Of a stretch of DNA of 64,000 nucleotides, positions 63,229 through 64,000 are shown in pieces. Both the position numbers and the translations under genes were made by a program. Source of the stretch: Panulirus ornatus (lineage: Eukaryota; Arthropoda; Malacostraca; Decapoda; Palinuridae); contig NC_092225.1 of assembly GCF_036320965.1 (NCBI RefSeq), forward strand, positions 36,459,699 through 36,523,698. Direction: 5' to 3'. How positions within the stretch are numbered: the stretch's first letter is position 1; every line of letters begins with the position of its first letter. The notes beneath the pieces were generated by a model. The model was not told the DNA's origin and did not search any database. It saw nothing but the letters and a program-made list of their open reading frames with translations.

Positions 63229-64000
63229 TCAGTGGGAGGTTTGGGCTCATTTCTGGTTATGTTATAATGAAAACTGTGTAGAAAACACTTGTGTGTGTGG
63301 AAGCAAAAAGAAAAAAAAAATGAAGCAGTGAGGAAAAATGCTGAGGATTTATTGGGCTTTGGCTTTTGAGTTGCAGTTTCATATGCAGATTTAATGTGTG
63401 TCTGCATTAATGAAGAACAGTGCTGTTTTTTGATTAATTGAAGAAAGTAGACACAGATCATAATGTAAACATACCATGAGAAATATTTCTCAGACACCTT
63501 AACATTAGAAGTGCCTTCGTACAAGGAAGTGTTTATTCTGTTTCTTGAGTTGCATATCAGAAAAGATTTAGTTGATTGCAATCTACTTCATTTTGACTGG
63601 CTTTGCACTTTTGTTGTGCATATACTTGTTTCACTTCCCTTTCAATGAATTCATAGGATGCTTTCTGTAAATGGTATGATGGTGTTTACAGTCACCTAAA
63701 TGCCCTACTTAAAGCAAAATTCAGCTATTCCTTTTTAAATGTTTTCTTAGTCATAAGTGTTCTTTCACGGTCCCCACTCTACCATATTTTTTCTCGTGCA
63801 TATTTTGTCTGGTGTTTTGTACCCTTCCTTGCTAGTCATATTTCAGTCCTCCATTTTTATCTTTTTCTTCCTCTTATACCTTCAACCATTACTCTTTGTA
63901 TTGTCAATGCAGTGAGGATTCATTATTATTGGAGACATGTACACCTTTCTACAATTTCTGTTTTAACCTGTTAGTTATAGAGTACACTAATTATATACAC
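63229..64000. other. Unique sequence, nothing recognised
   Basis: AT-rich unique DNA to the end of the window. The frame 63213-63581 (minus) lacks any domain and overlaps the element boundary; I regard it as chance. Confidence 0.5.

Overview
The window looks like repeat-dense intergenic/intronic DNA of an arthropod, most likely a decapod crustacean. The taxon is an inference. It rests on an RTE-like LINE that has invaded (TA)n microsatellites, a Penelope-like element, and one host gene fragment joining an LDL-receptor class A domain to a Cys-loop receptor ligand-binding domain. I see nothing bacterial or viral. Almost all open frames are retrotransposon ORFs, their antisense shadows, or simple-repeat translations of the Tyr-Ile type.

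Layout. 1-5746: AT-rich satellite with a ~296/308 bp monomer, interrupted twice by the same 718 bp minus-strand LINE tail, then a 100-N gap. 5847-11102: two old plus-strand LINE copies separated by (TA)n. 11103-13584: the only host-gene evidence, two minus-strand exons (12506-12853 and 12223-12364) with a 25 bp minisatellite starting about 10 bp beyond the second splice donor. 13585-15544: a very old LINE copy, tRNA-derived SINE copies and a LINE-derived short element. 15545-62258: a dense mosaic of LINE copies (labelled L6-L26 here), short LINE-derived elements (N1-N5) and more than 20 (TA)n tracts. 62336-63228: 3' part of a Penelope-like element with a GIY-YIG domain. 63229-64000: nothing recognised.

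The main actor is one LINE family of about 3.3 kb: a structured 5' head of ~120 nt, a single ORF of 998 codons (endonuclease, reverse transcriptase, C-terminal domain), and a 3'UTR ending in a small hairpin plus an A- or TAA-rich tail that runs into (TA)n. Two copies, L10 (22070-25066) and L22 (47400-50396), keep the whole ORF open, so the family may be recently active. Five short elements (N1-N5, ~230 nt when complete) carry the LINE's 5' head and a tail resembling its 3' hairpin, which suggests a non-autonomous partner built from both LINE ends. L21 is a head-plus-tail deletion copy that illustrates how such a form can arise.

The most unusual architecture is a repeated arrangement in which two LINE copies meet head-to-head at their truncated 5' ends, while both outward-facing 3' tails run into (TA)n. 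Junctions lie at about 20715, 30388, 41122 and 42866, and a fifth at 59449-59607 has (TA)n in the joint. I propose that LINE tails prime on both sides of breaks in self-complementary (TA)n. Assembly error or foldback rearrangement must be excluded first.
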